Assembly: GCF_003665095.1 (NCBI RefSeq)
Contig: NZ_RCHV01000002.1
Location: 5,008,501 to 5,072,500, forward strand
Length of the DNA: 64,000 nt
Direction: 5' to 3'
Source of the DNA: Streptomyces sp. Z26
GTDB taxonomy: Bacteria; Actinomycetota; Actinomycetes; Streptomycetales; Streptomycetaceae
Shown here: one piece after another, positions 1 through 8,533 of the stretch
Position numbering within the stretch: the stretch's first letter is position 1
Layout of the letters: each line of letters opens with the position of its first letter
Program-made: the position numbers and the translations under genes
Notes under the pieces: model-generated
Database searches by the model: none
Seen by the model: the letters and a program-made list of their open reading frames with translations, nothing else
Told to the model about the DNA's origin: nothing

Positions 1-684
1 GGCCAGCGCCTCGTAGCTCACGCCCTGGTCGCCGAAGGCCGTGAAGACGAACGGCTCGTCCGCCCCGTCCGGCGCCGTCGTGAACGAGCCGAGCGTGCCG
101 AGGCGGTCGGCCGCCGTCGGGTCGAAGCCGTCGTGGCCGACGCCGTAGTAGTACGTCGTCCCCGGCCGCAGCCCGTCGAACGCCGCGTGCAGATGGAACT
201 GCGTGACCTCCGGCAGCTTCCGCGACAGCGCGGGCGTGTGCAGCTTCCGCACCTCCGCCTCGATCCTCCGGTCCAGCTCCCAGGGGCGGAGGCCGATCCG
301 GACGTACGGATTCCGTACGGCGAGGGGGACCTGCCACGCCACCCGCATCCGGGTGCGCGGGTCGTCGCCGAACGCGAGACGGCGCCCGAAGGGGGCCACC
401 AGCGAGCCGTCCACCCGTACCGGCGACAGCGCGGCCGGAGCCGTACCGCCCCCGCCCGTACCGCCCCCGCCCGTACCGCCCCCGCCGTCCGACCCGTCGG
501 AGGTGCAGCCCGCCAGTCCCGCACCGGCCGTGCCCGCGCCCGCCACGGCGAGGCCGCCGGCGCGCAGCAGGCCGCGCCGGGACACGCCGCGTGACGACAG
601 CCGCGCGCGCAGGTACTCGTGCTGCTCCGCCATGCTCATCCGCGCCGCCAACCGGTCCGGAATCCCCATCCGCGGTGTCTCCAT
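1..684 (-). CDS. Secreted metallophosphoesterase / purple acid phosphatase-like protein, 5' part
   Basis: The gene reads leftward off the window edge; only the first 228 codons are present. The N-terminus carries a twin-arginine motif (SRRGLLRAGG, about residues 35-44), a hydrophobic Ala/Gly stretch and an AGC lipobox-like end, so Tat export and possible lipidation are expected. A Gly/Thr spacer with three GGGGT-type repeats follows. Next comes a fibronectin-like purple-acid-phosphatase N-domain (GLRPGTTYYYGVGHDGFDP), and then the start of the metallophosphoesterase core (FTAFGDQG). Family members hydrolyse phosphate esters outside the membrane, but the metal ligands lie mostly beyond the edge. 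The ATG at 684 has a weak ribosome site; ATGs at codons 16 and 18 are alternatives. The family call is good and the substrate is unknown. Confidence 0.8.
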   Translation of the reverse strand, partial: METPRMGIPDRLAARMSMAEQHEYLRARLSSRGVSRRGLLRAGGLAVAGAGTAGAGLAGCTSDGSDGGGGTGGGGTGGGGTAPAALSPVRVDGSLVAPFGRRLAFGDDPRTRMRVAWQVPLAVRNPYVRIGLRPWELDRRIEAEVRKLHTPALSRKLPEVTQFHLHAAFDGLRPGTTYYYGVGHDGFDPTAADRLGTLGSFTTAPDGADEPFVFTAFGDQGVSYEALA

Positions 685-786
685 GGGAGAAAGCTCGCAG
701 CGCACGGCAACTCCCCGGCGTCGTCGGCGCGTACACGCGGTGAACCACACCCGACCGGCACACGCTCGTCCGCATCGTGGACGTAC

Positions 787-817
787 TTGTGTCACCCCCT
801 GGGACCGGGAGTACGCT
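787..817 (+). promoter_or_regulatory. Candidate leaderless promoter of leuB
   Basis: TACGCT (812-817) ends 7 bases before the leuB ATG at 825, and no Shine-Dalgarno sequence precedes the ATG. TTGTGT at 787-792 could be the -35 at 19-base spacing. This placement would start transcription at or near the ATG. Confidence 0.45.
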
Positions 818-824
818 CCGCCGC

Positions 825-1862
825 ATGGCGCGCAACATCGATCTCGCAGTGATCCCCGGTGACGGCATCGGCCAGGAAGTGGTGGCGCAGGGGCTCAAGG
901 TCCTCTCCGCGGTCCTTCCCCAGGACGTGAAGCTGGAGACCCGGCAGTACGACCTCGGCGCCCGCCGCTGGCACGAGACCGGGGAGACCCTGCCCGACGC
1001 GGAGCTGGAGCGGCTCAAGGAGCACGACGCGATCCTGCTCGGCGCCATCGGTGACCCGTCCGTACCCTCCGGCGTACTCGAACGCGGCCTGCTGCTGAAG
1101 CTCCGCTTCGCCTTCGACCACTACGTCAACCTGCGCCCCTCGAAGCTGTTCCCCAACACGGCCACCCCGCTGGAGGGCCGCCCGGACATCGACTTCGTCG
1201 TCGTCCGCGAGGGCACCGAGGGCCCCTACGTCGGCAACGGCGGCAGCCTCCGCACCGGCACCCCCGCCGAGGTGGCCACCGAGGTCAGCCTCAACACGGC
1301 GTACGGCGTGGAGCGCGTCGTGCGCGACGCGTACGAGCGGGCCAAGGCGCGCCCGCGCCGGAAGCTCACCCTCGTGCACAAGAACAACGTCCTGGTGCAC
1401 GCCGGTCACCTGTGGAAGAACCTCTTCGACCAGGTCGGCCGCGAGTACCCCGAGGTCACCACGGACTACCTGCACGTCGACGCCGCGACGATCTTCTTCG
1501 TCACCGACCCGGCCCGCTTCGACGTGATCGTCACCGACAACCTCTTCGGCGACATCCTCACCGACCTCGCCGCCGCCGTCACCGGCGGCATCGGCCTCGC
1601 CGCGTCCGGGAACATCAACCCCACGGGCGACTTCCCCTCGATGTTCGAGCCGGTGCACGGCTCCGCGCCGGACATCGCGGGCACCGGCAAGGCCGACCCC
1701 ACCGCGACCATCCTCTCCGTCGCCCTGCTGCTGCGGCACCTCGGCCACGAGCCGGAGGCCACCCGTGTCGAGGACGCCGTCTCCGCCGACCTGGCGGAGC
1801 GGCCCGCGAACCGTACGACGGACGAGACCGGCGACGCGATCGCCGTACGGGTGGCCGGCTAG
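825..1862 (+). CDS. leuB: 3-isopropylmalate dehydrogenase
   Basis: 345 residues, the usual length for actinobacterial LeuB. It oxidises and decarboxylates 3-isopropylmalate to 2-oxoisocaproate with NAD, the third dedicated step of leucine synthesis, in the cytoplasm. The protein opens with the dinucleotide-fold segment AVIPGDGIGQEVV. It has the substrate arginine region (ERGLLLKLRF) and the metal/substrate block VIVTDNLFGDILTDLAAAVTGGIGLAASGNI, split here only in description, followed by FEPVHGSAPDIAG. The start at 825 (MARNIDLAV) is preferred over an upstream in-frame ATG at 777 because the family begins there and a -10-like TACGCT lies 7 bases upstream. ilvE follows after 326 bases; leuC and leuD lie about 26 kb away. 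Confidence 0.97.
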   Translation: MARNIDLAVIPGDGIGQEVVAQGLKVLSAVLPQDVKLETRQYDLGARRWHETGETLPDAELERLKEHDAILLGAIGDPSVPSGVLERGLLLKLRFAFDHYVNLRPSKLFPNTATPLEGRPDIDFVVVREGTEGPYVGNGGSLRTGTPAEVATEVSLNTAYGVERVVRDAYERAKARPRRKLTLVHKNNVLVHAGHLWKNLFDQVGREYPEVTTDYLHVDAATIFFVTDPARFDVIVTDNLFGDILTDLAAAVTGGIGLAASGNINPTGDFPSMFEPVHGSAPDIAGTGKADPTATILSVALLLRHLGHEPEATRVEDAVSADLAERPANRTTDETGDAIAVRVAG

Positions 1863-2188
1863 GAAGTGCCCGGGGAGCCGCCGCGCTCCTCCCGCACCCG
1901 CCGCGCCCGGCCCGCCGTACCCCCGCCCCCCGTGGGGGCGCGGCGGGCGGCGGCGCCGTGGGCGCCCATCACCCGACACCCGACCGCCGCCGTCGCCCGT
2001 ACCCGGGTCGCTGGGCAACCGGGCGGTTGGGTGTCACCATCTATGCAGGACCGCCACCCGCGTCCGTCCCGCGGTCCGGCACACGCCACAATCGACGTGG
2101 GCCACCTCGCGGGGGGAAGCTCGGACGTCCTAGTAACGCCGGGACGGCGCGGCGCGGTCCGACACGACACTCAGCGAAGGACGCGCTC
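1863..2188. other. leuB-ilvE intergenic region (326 bp)
   Basis: No convincing gene. It holds a G/C-rich hairpin just after leuB. Near ilvE there is a short GCGAAGGA ribosome-site-like stretch. No leader peptide rich in Ile, Leu or Val codons was found. Confidence 0.5.
1911..1947 (+). terminator. Hairpin terminator after leuB
   Basis: An inner 7-bp stem, CGCCCCC/GGGGGCG with loop CGT (1924-1940), is flanked by CCCGCCG (1911-1917) pairing with CGGCGGG (1941-1947). There is no U-tract, as is common in Streptomyces. Confidence 0.4.
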
Positions 2189-3289
<1,101 letters not shown>

Positions 3290-3304
3290 CCCGAACCCCG
3301 CCGC

Positions 3305-3344
3305 CCCCGGCCCGTGCCCCGCGCGGACCACGAACGGGCCGGGG
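3305..3344. terminator. Bidirectional terminator between ilvE and the leftward operon
   Basis: Perfect 11-bp stem CCCCGGCCCGT (3305-3315) / ACGGGCCGGGG (3334-3344) in the gap between two convergent genes. It can serve both directions. Confidence 0.6.
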
Positions 3345-3364
3345 ACGGGGGCGCGTTGCGGCCG

Positions 3365-3865
3365 TCATGCCTGCTGGTAACAGGCGGACACGACGGTGAC
3401 CTCGATCAGGGACGTCTTGTCGCTCTCCTCGCTCTCGGCCAGCAACCTGACGTCCACCGAGTTCTTCCCGTCGGCCGAGTCCGCGACGATCTGCGGGGTT
3501 CTCGCCCGACTCCCGTCCGGGCCGTCCTTGACGATCTTCCAGCCCCGACGCGGAAGTTGCTCCCGCAGCCGCTCCATCGCCCCGGCCAGGTCCTTGACCG
3601 GCGCACCGTGGAGGCTCCAGGCGTGACGGGCTTGACGGACATCGTTCTCGTCCGGATAGCCCGCACACGGGACCGTTGCCGCCCCGGGCTCGGTGGCCTT
3701 TCCCTTGACCGCCAGTAGATCGAAGATCTCACTCGAGGCGTGCTCGACCTGTGCGGTGAACTCCTTCTCATCGCCAACCTGCACTTTCGGTCCTTCCTCC
3801 TGCCCGCATCCTGAGAGAACCACGGCTGCCGCGAGTATCGCCATCGCGGTTGTTCTGCTACTCAA
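3365..3865 (-). CDS. Small lipoprotein, last gene of a three-gene operon
   Basis: 166 residues. The TTG start at 3865 gives a signal peptide with an arginine (MSSRTTAMAILAAAVVLSGC) and an LSGC lipobox with Cys20; the ATG at 3844 would leave too short a signal. The mature part is hydrophilic, with a GAPVKDLAGAMERLREQLPRRGW segment (helix-rich, split here only for description) and two more cysteines (VPCAGY and the C-terminal SACYQQA) that may pair. The start overlaps the stop of the alpha/beta-hydrolase gene by 8 bases, suggesting translational coupling. I recognise no specific family. A membrane-anchored partner or immunity-like role for the hydrolase is possible but only inferred. Confidence 0.75.
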   Translation of the reverse strand: MSSRTTAMAILAAAVVLSGCGQEEGPKVQVGDEKEFTAQVEHASSEIFDLLAVKGKATEPGAATVPCAGYPDENDVRQARHAWSLHGAPVKDLAGAMERLREQLPRRGWKIVKDGPDGSRARTPQIVADSADGKNSVDVRLLAESEESDKTSLIEVTVVSACYQQA

Positions 3866-5654
3866 GCTCTGCCCTGTCGTCTCGCCCCGTGATGACCGCC
3901 GCCTGATTCCTCAGGCTGAGTGATTCCTCGTTCCAGAAACCGCTGTGGTCGGGGGAGTCGGACCGCATGACGTTGCCCCCGAATCGCTCATCCGTCGGAA
4001 TGATGAAGTCATCCCCGTGTCCGGCGGCCCGCCCGCCCAGTCGTACGGCGTGGTCGTCCCACGCGCCACCCATCGCCCACACGTGTTCCGCACCGATACC
4101 CAGGTCCGCGGCGTGGTCCTGCTGAACGCCCGGACTGCCGACGAACAGCATGTCATCGGCCAGGGGCTTGTCCTTCCAGCTCCCTCCGTACGCCGCTTCG
4201 CCGATCGTCGTGGACCCGTAGCTGTGGCCGATCACGGTCGTGTGCGCGCCGCCGGTGCGGCCGTCGGAGCCGTCGTGTGCCACACCCGTTCCCTCGAGGA
4301 ACGAACGCAGGCGCGGCCCCCCGTTCTCGGCGCGCGACCCTTGCGCCGCTTCACGAATCCCGTCAGGAGCGTCGTAGTCGAACCAGAGCACCGTGGAGAT
4401 CTTCGTGTCCGGTGACATCCTGTTGCTCTCGGTCCAGAGGCGCTCACCGCGTTCGATGTTTCCACCGATCTGGCCCAGGTCCGTTCCTGTGCCGGGGACG
4501 AACACCGCTGTGTGGTCGGCGTGATCGGGGTTGCCGTTGGCGAGGATCACCTTGCCGTTCCCCTCGCCGGTGGCGTCGAATCCGAGCAGGTACGCCGGGG
4601 GGAGCCCGTCGTTCCCGGTCGCGGCGAAGCGTTCGTCGATGTGGGAGATACCTCGGAGGTTGCGTTCGAGACGATCCTTCCTGGACCCGTACTTCTCCTC
4701 CCACTCCCGCACCCGTTCCCGCTGCTCCCGCCAGCCTTGCGCGTCGGAGCCGCCTGGATGGGCGTACAGACCGGGCTTCGGTGGGATGGAGGCCAGTTCC
4801 AGCTGGTAGTGGCCCTTCTTCTCCGCGAGCACCGCGCGGTTGGCCTCGTCGCGAACGTCGGCGGGCACTCCGTCCAGCGCGCCGACGGACGCGGGGTACA
4901 GGGAGACGTAGTCGGCCTGCTCCTGTGCGCTCAGCCCCTTCCACCACGCGGCGTTGTCCTCGGGGTCCCGTCCCCGGGGAATGTCGCTCTCGTCGAGGTA
5001 CGGGGTCGCGACCTTCTGTACGGCGCCCTGGTCCCCGTGCACATCGGCCCAGTCCGCGGCACTCACGGTCAGGTCGTTCTGCGCCTTCAACCGGCGGAGC
5101 TTCGGTGCCCACCGCTCGTCGGCTTCGGCGGCGTCCGCGAGAGCGCGGCCGATGCGGTCCGCGAACGTCTGCGCCTCGACCCGTTTCGCCTCGGGGTCGG
5201 CCAGCGGCACCCAACTGTCCTGGGAGGTCACGCCTTTCTGGCCGAGGAACGGGTTCTCCTCGGACCTCCAGCTGACCGAGCCGTCGGTTCCGTCGACCGT
5301 GAACCCCGCGTTCCGAGCTTCCAGTTCAGCCGTTCGGAGCTTCTTCTTCGCGGCCCGCAGTTCCGCGGCGAACGCGTTCAGGGCGGCGCTGATCAGGCCG
5401 CACTCCACCTGCGTGTAGTGCAGGCTGTCGGTCAGGCGGGTCAGCCGAGCACGGGCGGCGGAGGCGCCCTCGCCGACCAAGCCCTCGCTCTTGTCCACCG
5501 ACGACGCTGCCGGATCGGGGAACGTCTTGGCCACGATCTGGTGGGCGAGGCGGTCCTTGGACACCCGTGCGGCGGTGCTCACCGCGTGGTAGCCGTCGGC
5601 CGCCTGCTCGAACTCGGCGGGCTTCACCTGCCGCAGCGTTCTGTACGAGAGCAC
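3858..5654 (-). CDS. DUF1023-type alpha/beta hydrolase with helical N-terminal domain
   Basis: 598 residues starting with GTG at 5654. The first 200 or so residues are helical and charged, like the WXG/LXG-type halves of actinobacterial type VII substrates. The C-terminal 230 residues carry an alpha/beta-hydrolase core: VFVPGTGTDLG, the nucleophile elbow VIGHSYGS (Ser near residue 477) and a late SPDHSGFW that can supply the catalytic His. No signal peptide or membrane segment is seen. It lies 6 bases after the upstream small gene and overlaps the downstream lipoprotein gene. DUF1023 proteins are common in Streptomyces but their substrate is unknown; an exported esterase or toxin-like enzyme is an inference. 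Confidence 0.85.
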   Translation of the reverse strand: MLSYRTLRQVKPAEFEQAADGYHAVSTAARVSKDRLAHQIVAKTFPDPAASSVDKSEGLVGEGASAARARLTRLTDSLHYTQVECGLISAALNAFAAELRAAKKKLRTAELEARNAGFTVDGTDGSVSWRSEENPFLGQKGVTSQDSWVPLADPEAKRVEAQTFADRIGRALADAAEADERWAPKLRRLKAQNDLTVSAADWADVHGDQGAVQKVATPYLDESDIPRGRDPEDNAAWWKGLSAQEQADYVSLYPASVGALDGVPADVRDEANRAVLAEKKGHYQLELASIPPKPGLYAHPGGSDAQGWREQRERVREWEEKYGSRKDRLERNLRGISHIDERFAATGNDGLPPAYLLGFDATGEGNGKVILANGNPDHADHTAVFVPGTGTDLGQIGGNIERGERLWTESNRMSPDTKISTVLWFDYDAPDGIREAAQGSRAENGGPRLRSFLEGTGVAHDGSDGRTGGAHTTVIGHSYGSTTIGEAAYGGSWKDKPLADDMLFVGSPGVQQDHAADLGIGAEHVWAMGGAWDDHAVRLGGRAAGHGDDFIIPTDERFGGNVMRSDSPDHSGFWNEESLSLRNQAAVITGRDDRAELE

Positions 5655-5660
5655 TTCCGG

Positions 5661-6179
5661 TCACCGTTCCCGGGACGAGTGGCCGCCGGAAGGGTCGTTG
5701 CCGACCGGCCTGGTCTCCTCGGCTCGGAATGCCCGCTTGATCTCTTGCTCGTTCCGGTAGTGGTCGCTGCCGGCCTTCTCCAGCTTGCCCGTCAACTCGA
5801 CGCACTCACGGACGATCAGGTCCAGGTAGCGGTTCCAGGACCTGTGGACGGCCAGCTGCGCCGAGCCCGTACGCAGTTCTGTCACGGCAATGTCCTTCGC
5901 GCGCAGGCCCGCCTGGTTCTCGTCCAGTTCGGTCGCCCCCTTCCTGAGGGTGCTCCGCACTCCGCTCAGCCCTTCCGAGGCGCCGCTCCACAGTGTGGTG
6001 TCGGATCTCAGCCCGCCACCCGAACCGCCCTTCTCGTGCCAGGAGGGAGGATCGGGCCTCCCCGCCGAGGCGAGTGAGGTCCGCGCGTCCCCACGCTCGG
6101 CGTCCCCGTCCTCCGCACCGCCACCGTCGCCGCCCGTGCCGACGAACGTCGAGATCGCCGAGTGGCGCTCGTCTCCCAT
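5661..6179 (-). CDS. Small helical protein, possible WXG100-like partner of the hydrolase
   Basis: 172 residues. The ATG at 6179 is chosen because GGAG sits 8 bases upstream; an in-frame start 15 codons earlier lacks one. Residues 1-60 are Gly/Asp-rich and likely disordered. The rest is predicted helical (TTLWSGASEGLSGVRS, LVRECVELTGKLEKAG-like segments), resembling the helical hairpin of WXG100-type or LXG-associated chaperone proteins. It is the first gene of the leftward operon, divergent from cimA. Family membership is uncertain because the classic W-x-G turn is not clean (W-S-G is seen). Its role as a partner or chaperone of the DUF1023 protein rests on position alone. Confidence 0.7.
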   Translation of the reverse strand: MGDERHSAISTFVGTGGDGGGAEDGDAERGDARTSLASAGRPDPPSWHEKGGSGGGLRSDTTLWSGASEGLSGVRSTLRKGATELDENQAGLRAKDIAVTELRTGSAQLAVHRSWNRYLDLIVRECVELTGKLEKAGSDHYRNEQEIKRAFRAEETRPVGNDPSGGHSSRER

Positions 6180-6344
6180 GCTGGTTTCTCCGTGGTTGTT
6201 CGAGTCCGTCACTCCTGGACGCATTCTGGTGGCGCAGCGTACTGGGCGCGTGAGTACGTGTACTCAGACCGTGACGCGCGCCCGCGCCTTCCGCATCGTG
6301 AGACGCCCCCGCGTACGCCGTGCCGCGCGTGCCACACTCCGTGC

Positions 6345-6401
6345 GTGCTCTCGTTCGCCATGATTATTGGTGACAGCGCGCCGGTCCGCAGTGACCGCTG
6401 A
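6345..6401 (+). CDS. Candidate leader peptide upstream of cimA
   Basis: GTG at 6345 or ATG at 6360 opens a peptide ending MIIGDSAPVRSDR. It contains two adjacent ATT isoleucine codons, which are rare in a genome that prefers ATC. It ends 55 bases before a terminator hairpin. No clear ribosome site is visible, though a CACACT box 6 bases before the GTG could allow leaderless initiation. Treat as speculative. Confidence 0.22.
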   Translation: MLSFAMIIGDSAPVRSDR

Positions 6402-6455
6402 GCCGCACTCAACCCGAGCGGCAGCGGAACACCGTGTCCCAGACCCGCGCGCAGA

Positions 6456-6485
6456 CCTCTCGCACCCGCGAGGGGTTTTTTCGTT
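6456..6485 (+). terminator. Intrinsic terminator in the cimA leader (attenuator candidate)
   Basis: 8-bp stem CCTCTCGC/GCGAGGGG with loop ACCC, followed by six T and then CGTTTT. Oligo-U terminators are unusual in this genome. No rightward gene lies upstream (the neighbour is divergent), so it most simply acts on cimA leader RNA. Confidence 0.55.
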
Positions 6486-6604
6486 TTCCGGGCCACCGAG
6501 CCGGAGGGCGGGGGCGCGCGGTACGAAGGGGGCAAGTGGAGCCGAGTCTTCCGGACGTGGTCGAGTCGTCCGGACTACCGCTCACCGACAGGAGCCAGAC
6601 CACC

Positions 6605-8209
6605 ATGACGACGGACGTCCCCGGCGACGACTTCCATGTCTTCGACACGACTCTCCGCGACGGCGCCCAGCGTGAGGGCATCAACCTCAGCGTCGCGGAC
6701 AAGCTGGCCATCGCCCGCCACCTGGACGACTTCGGCGTCGGCTACATCGAGGGCGGCTGGCCGGGCGCCAACCCCCGCGACACCGAGTTCTTCCGCCGGG
6801 CGCAGGCCGAGATCGACTTCCGCGCCGCGCGGCTCGTCGCGTTCGGCGCCACCCGCAGGGCGGGCGTACGGGCGGCGGACGACCCGCAGGTCGTCGCGCT
6901 CGCCGACGCGGGGGCGCCCGTGGTGACGATCGTCGCCAAGTCGCACGACCGGCACGTCGAACTGGCCCTGCGCACCACCCTCGACGAGAACCTGCGCATG
7001 GTCCACGACACCGTCATGTACCTGCGGGAGCGCGGCCGCCGCGTGTTCGTCGACTGCGAGCACTTCTTCGACGGCTACCAGGCGAACGCCTCGTACGCGA
7101 AGGACGTCGTACGCACCGCCCACGACGCGGGCGCCGAGGTCGTCGTCCTCTGCGACACCAACGGCGGGATGCTCCCCGCCCAGGTGCAGGCCGTCGTACG
7201 GACCGTCGCGGGCGACACCGGCGCCCGCATCGGCATCCACGCGCAGGACGACACGGGCTGCGCGGTCGCCAACACCCTGTCGGCCGTGGACGCGGGCGCC
7301 ACCCACGTGCAGTGCACGGCGAACGGCTACGGCGAGCGCGTCGGCAACGCCAACCTCTTCCCCGTCGTCGCCGCCCTCCAGCTCAAGTACGGCCGCAAGG
7401 TGGTCCCCGACGCCGCCCTGGCCGAGATGACGCGCATCTCGCACGCCATCGCCGAGGTCGTGAACCTCACCCCCTCCACCCACCAGCCGTATGTCGGCAC
7501 CTCCGCGTTCGCGCACAAGGCGGGGTTGCACGCCTCGGCGATCAAGGTCGACCCCGACCTGTACCAGCACATCGACCCCGAGCGCGTCGGCAACTCCATG
7601 CGGATGCTCGTCTCCGACATGGCGGGCCGCGCCTCCGTGGAACTCAAGGGCAGGGAGCTGGGGTACGACCTGACCGGCGACCGCGAACTCGTCGGCCGCG
7701 TCGTGGAACGCGTCAAGGCGCAGGAACTGCGCGGCTACTCGTACGAGGCGGCCGACGCCTCCTTCGAGCTGCTGCTCCGCGACGAGGTGCGGGGCGGGGA
7801 CGCGCCGCGCTTCTTCCGGGTGGAGTCGTGGCGGGCGATCGTCGAGGAACGCCCGGACGGGACGCACGCGAACGAGGCGACCGTACGGCTGTGGGCCAAG
7901 GGCGAGCGCGTCGTCGCGACGGGCGAGGGGAACGGCCCGGTCAACGCGCTGGACCGGGCGTTGCGCGGGGGACTGGAGCCGGTCTTCCCGGAGTTGGCGC
8001 GGCTGGAGCTGGTCGACTACAAGGTGCGCATCCTGGCGGGCACGCACGGCACGGAGTCCACGACGCGGGTGCTGGTGTCGACGGGCGACGGCAGTTCGGA
8101 GTGGTCGACGGTAGGGGTCGCGGAGAACGTGATCGCCGCCTCCTGGCAGGCGCTGGACGACGCGTACACCTTCGGTCTGCTGCGCGCCGGGCTGACGCCG
8201 GAGCAGTAG
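6605..8209 (+). CDS. cimA: Citramalate synthase / 2-isopropylmalate synthase-family enzyme
   Basis: 534 residues, matching the CimA branch of the DRE-TIM metallolyases. The N-terminal TIM barrel has the metal/acetyl-CoA motif FDTTLRDGAQREGINLS. The barrel continues with the GIHAQDDTGCAVAN metal-binding His region and the family glycine-rich block CTANGYGERVGNANL, and the C-terminal regulatory LeuA dimer domain follows residue 400. It condenses pyruvate with acetyl-CoA to give (R)-citramalate, a threonine-independent route to 2-oxobutyrate and isoleucine. The ATG at 6605 follows ACAGGAGCC and gives the standard MTTD...FHVFDTTLRDG start, although the frame is open upstream. A strong hairpin follows the stop. 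Specificity for citramalate rather than isopropylmalate rests on subfamily length and motif. Confidence 0.92.
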   Translation: MTTDVPGDDFHVFDTTLRDGAQREGINLSVADKLAIARHLDDFGVGYIEGGWPGANPRDTEFFRRAQAEIDFRAARLVAFGATRRAGVRAADDPQVVALADAGAPVVTIVAKSHDRHVELALRTTLDENLRMVHDTVMYLRERGRRVFVDCEHFFDGYQANASYAKDVVRTAHDAGAEVVVLCDTNGGMLPAQVQAVVRTVAGDTGARIGIHAQDDTGCAVANTLSAVDAGATHVQCTANGYGERVGNANLFPVVAALQLKYGRKVVPDAALAEMTRISHAIAEVVNLTPSTHQPYVGTSAFAHKAGLHASAIKVDPDLYQHIDPERVGNSMRMLVSDMAGRASVELKGRELGYDLTGDRELVGRVVERVKAQELRGYSYEAADASFELLLRDEVRGGDAPRFFRVESWRAIVEERPDGTHANEATVRLWAKGERVVATGEGNGPVNALDRALRGGLEPVFPELARLELVDYKVRILAGTHGTESTTRVLVSTGDGSSEWSTVGVAENVIAASWQALDDAYTFGLLRAGLTPEQ

Positions 8210-8219
8210 GGGCGGCGGG

Positions 8220-8253
8220 GGCGGTGCCCGGCGTACGGGCGCCGGGCACCGCC
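8220..8253 (+). terminator. Terminator after cimA
   Basis: Perfect 14-bp stem GGCGGTGCCCGGCG/CGCCGGGCACCGCC with loop TACGGG, 11 bases past the stop codon. Confidence 0.65.
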
Positions 8254-8533
8254 CGATACGGTGGAGTGCGGGCGTGGTGCCGGTGCGCGGGGAGCGCGCA
8301 GGATACGGCAGTCACCGTCGATACGGGGTGGGAGCACGCAGATTGCAGGTAGCTGCACACTCTTTGGGGTAACGCTGTGGAAACCCGACAGCTGACCACC
8401 CCGACTCTGTGAGGGACCCCTATACCGAACCCCTAGAAAACTGCGGTTCTGTCCAGCGCGGCCATGAAACCGCGACGGAGACTGTGCGGATCTGACGAGG
8501 GCAGGAGGGCCCCCCGTTTCGTAGGGTCTATAC
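8254..8533. other. cimA-accB intergenic region
   Basis: No gene seen; the cimA-accB gap totals 324 bases with the terminator. The middle (about 8340-8450) is relatively A/T-rich and likely holds regulatory sites. TAGGGT at 8522-8527 ends 6 bases before the accB ATG and could be a -10 box for a leaderless transcript, or its AGGG could be a ribosome site. Confidence 0.45.

Larger units (their letters stand above)
6180..6604. other. Divergent regulatory region and cimA leader (425 bp)
   Basis: It holds the promoters of the leftward hydrolase operon and of cimA. It also contains a candidate leader peptide (6345-6401), an intrinsic terminator on the + strand (6456-6485) and a ribosome site (ACAGGAGCC) before cimA. 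No other gene is seen. Confidence 0.6.
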
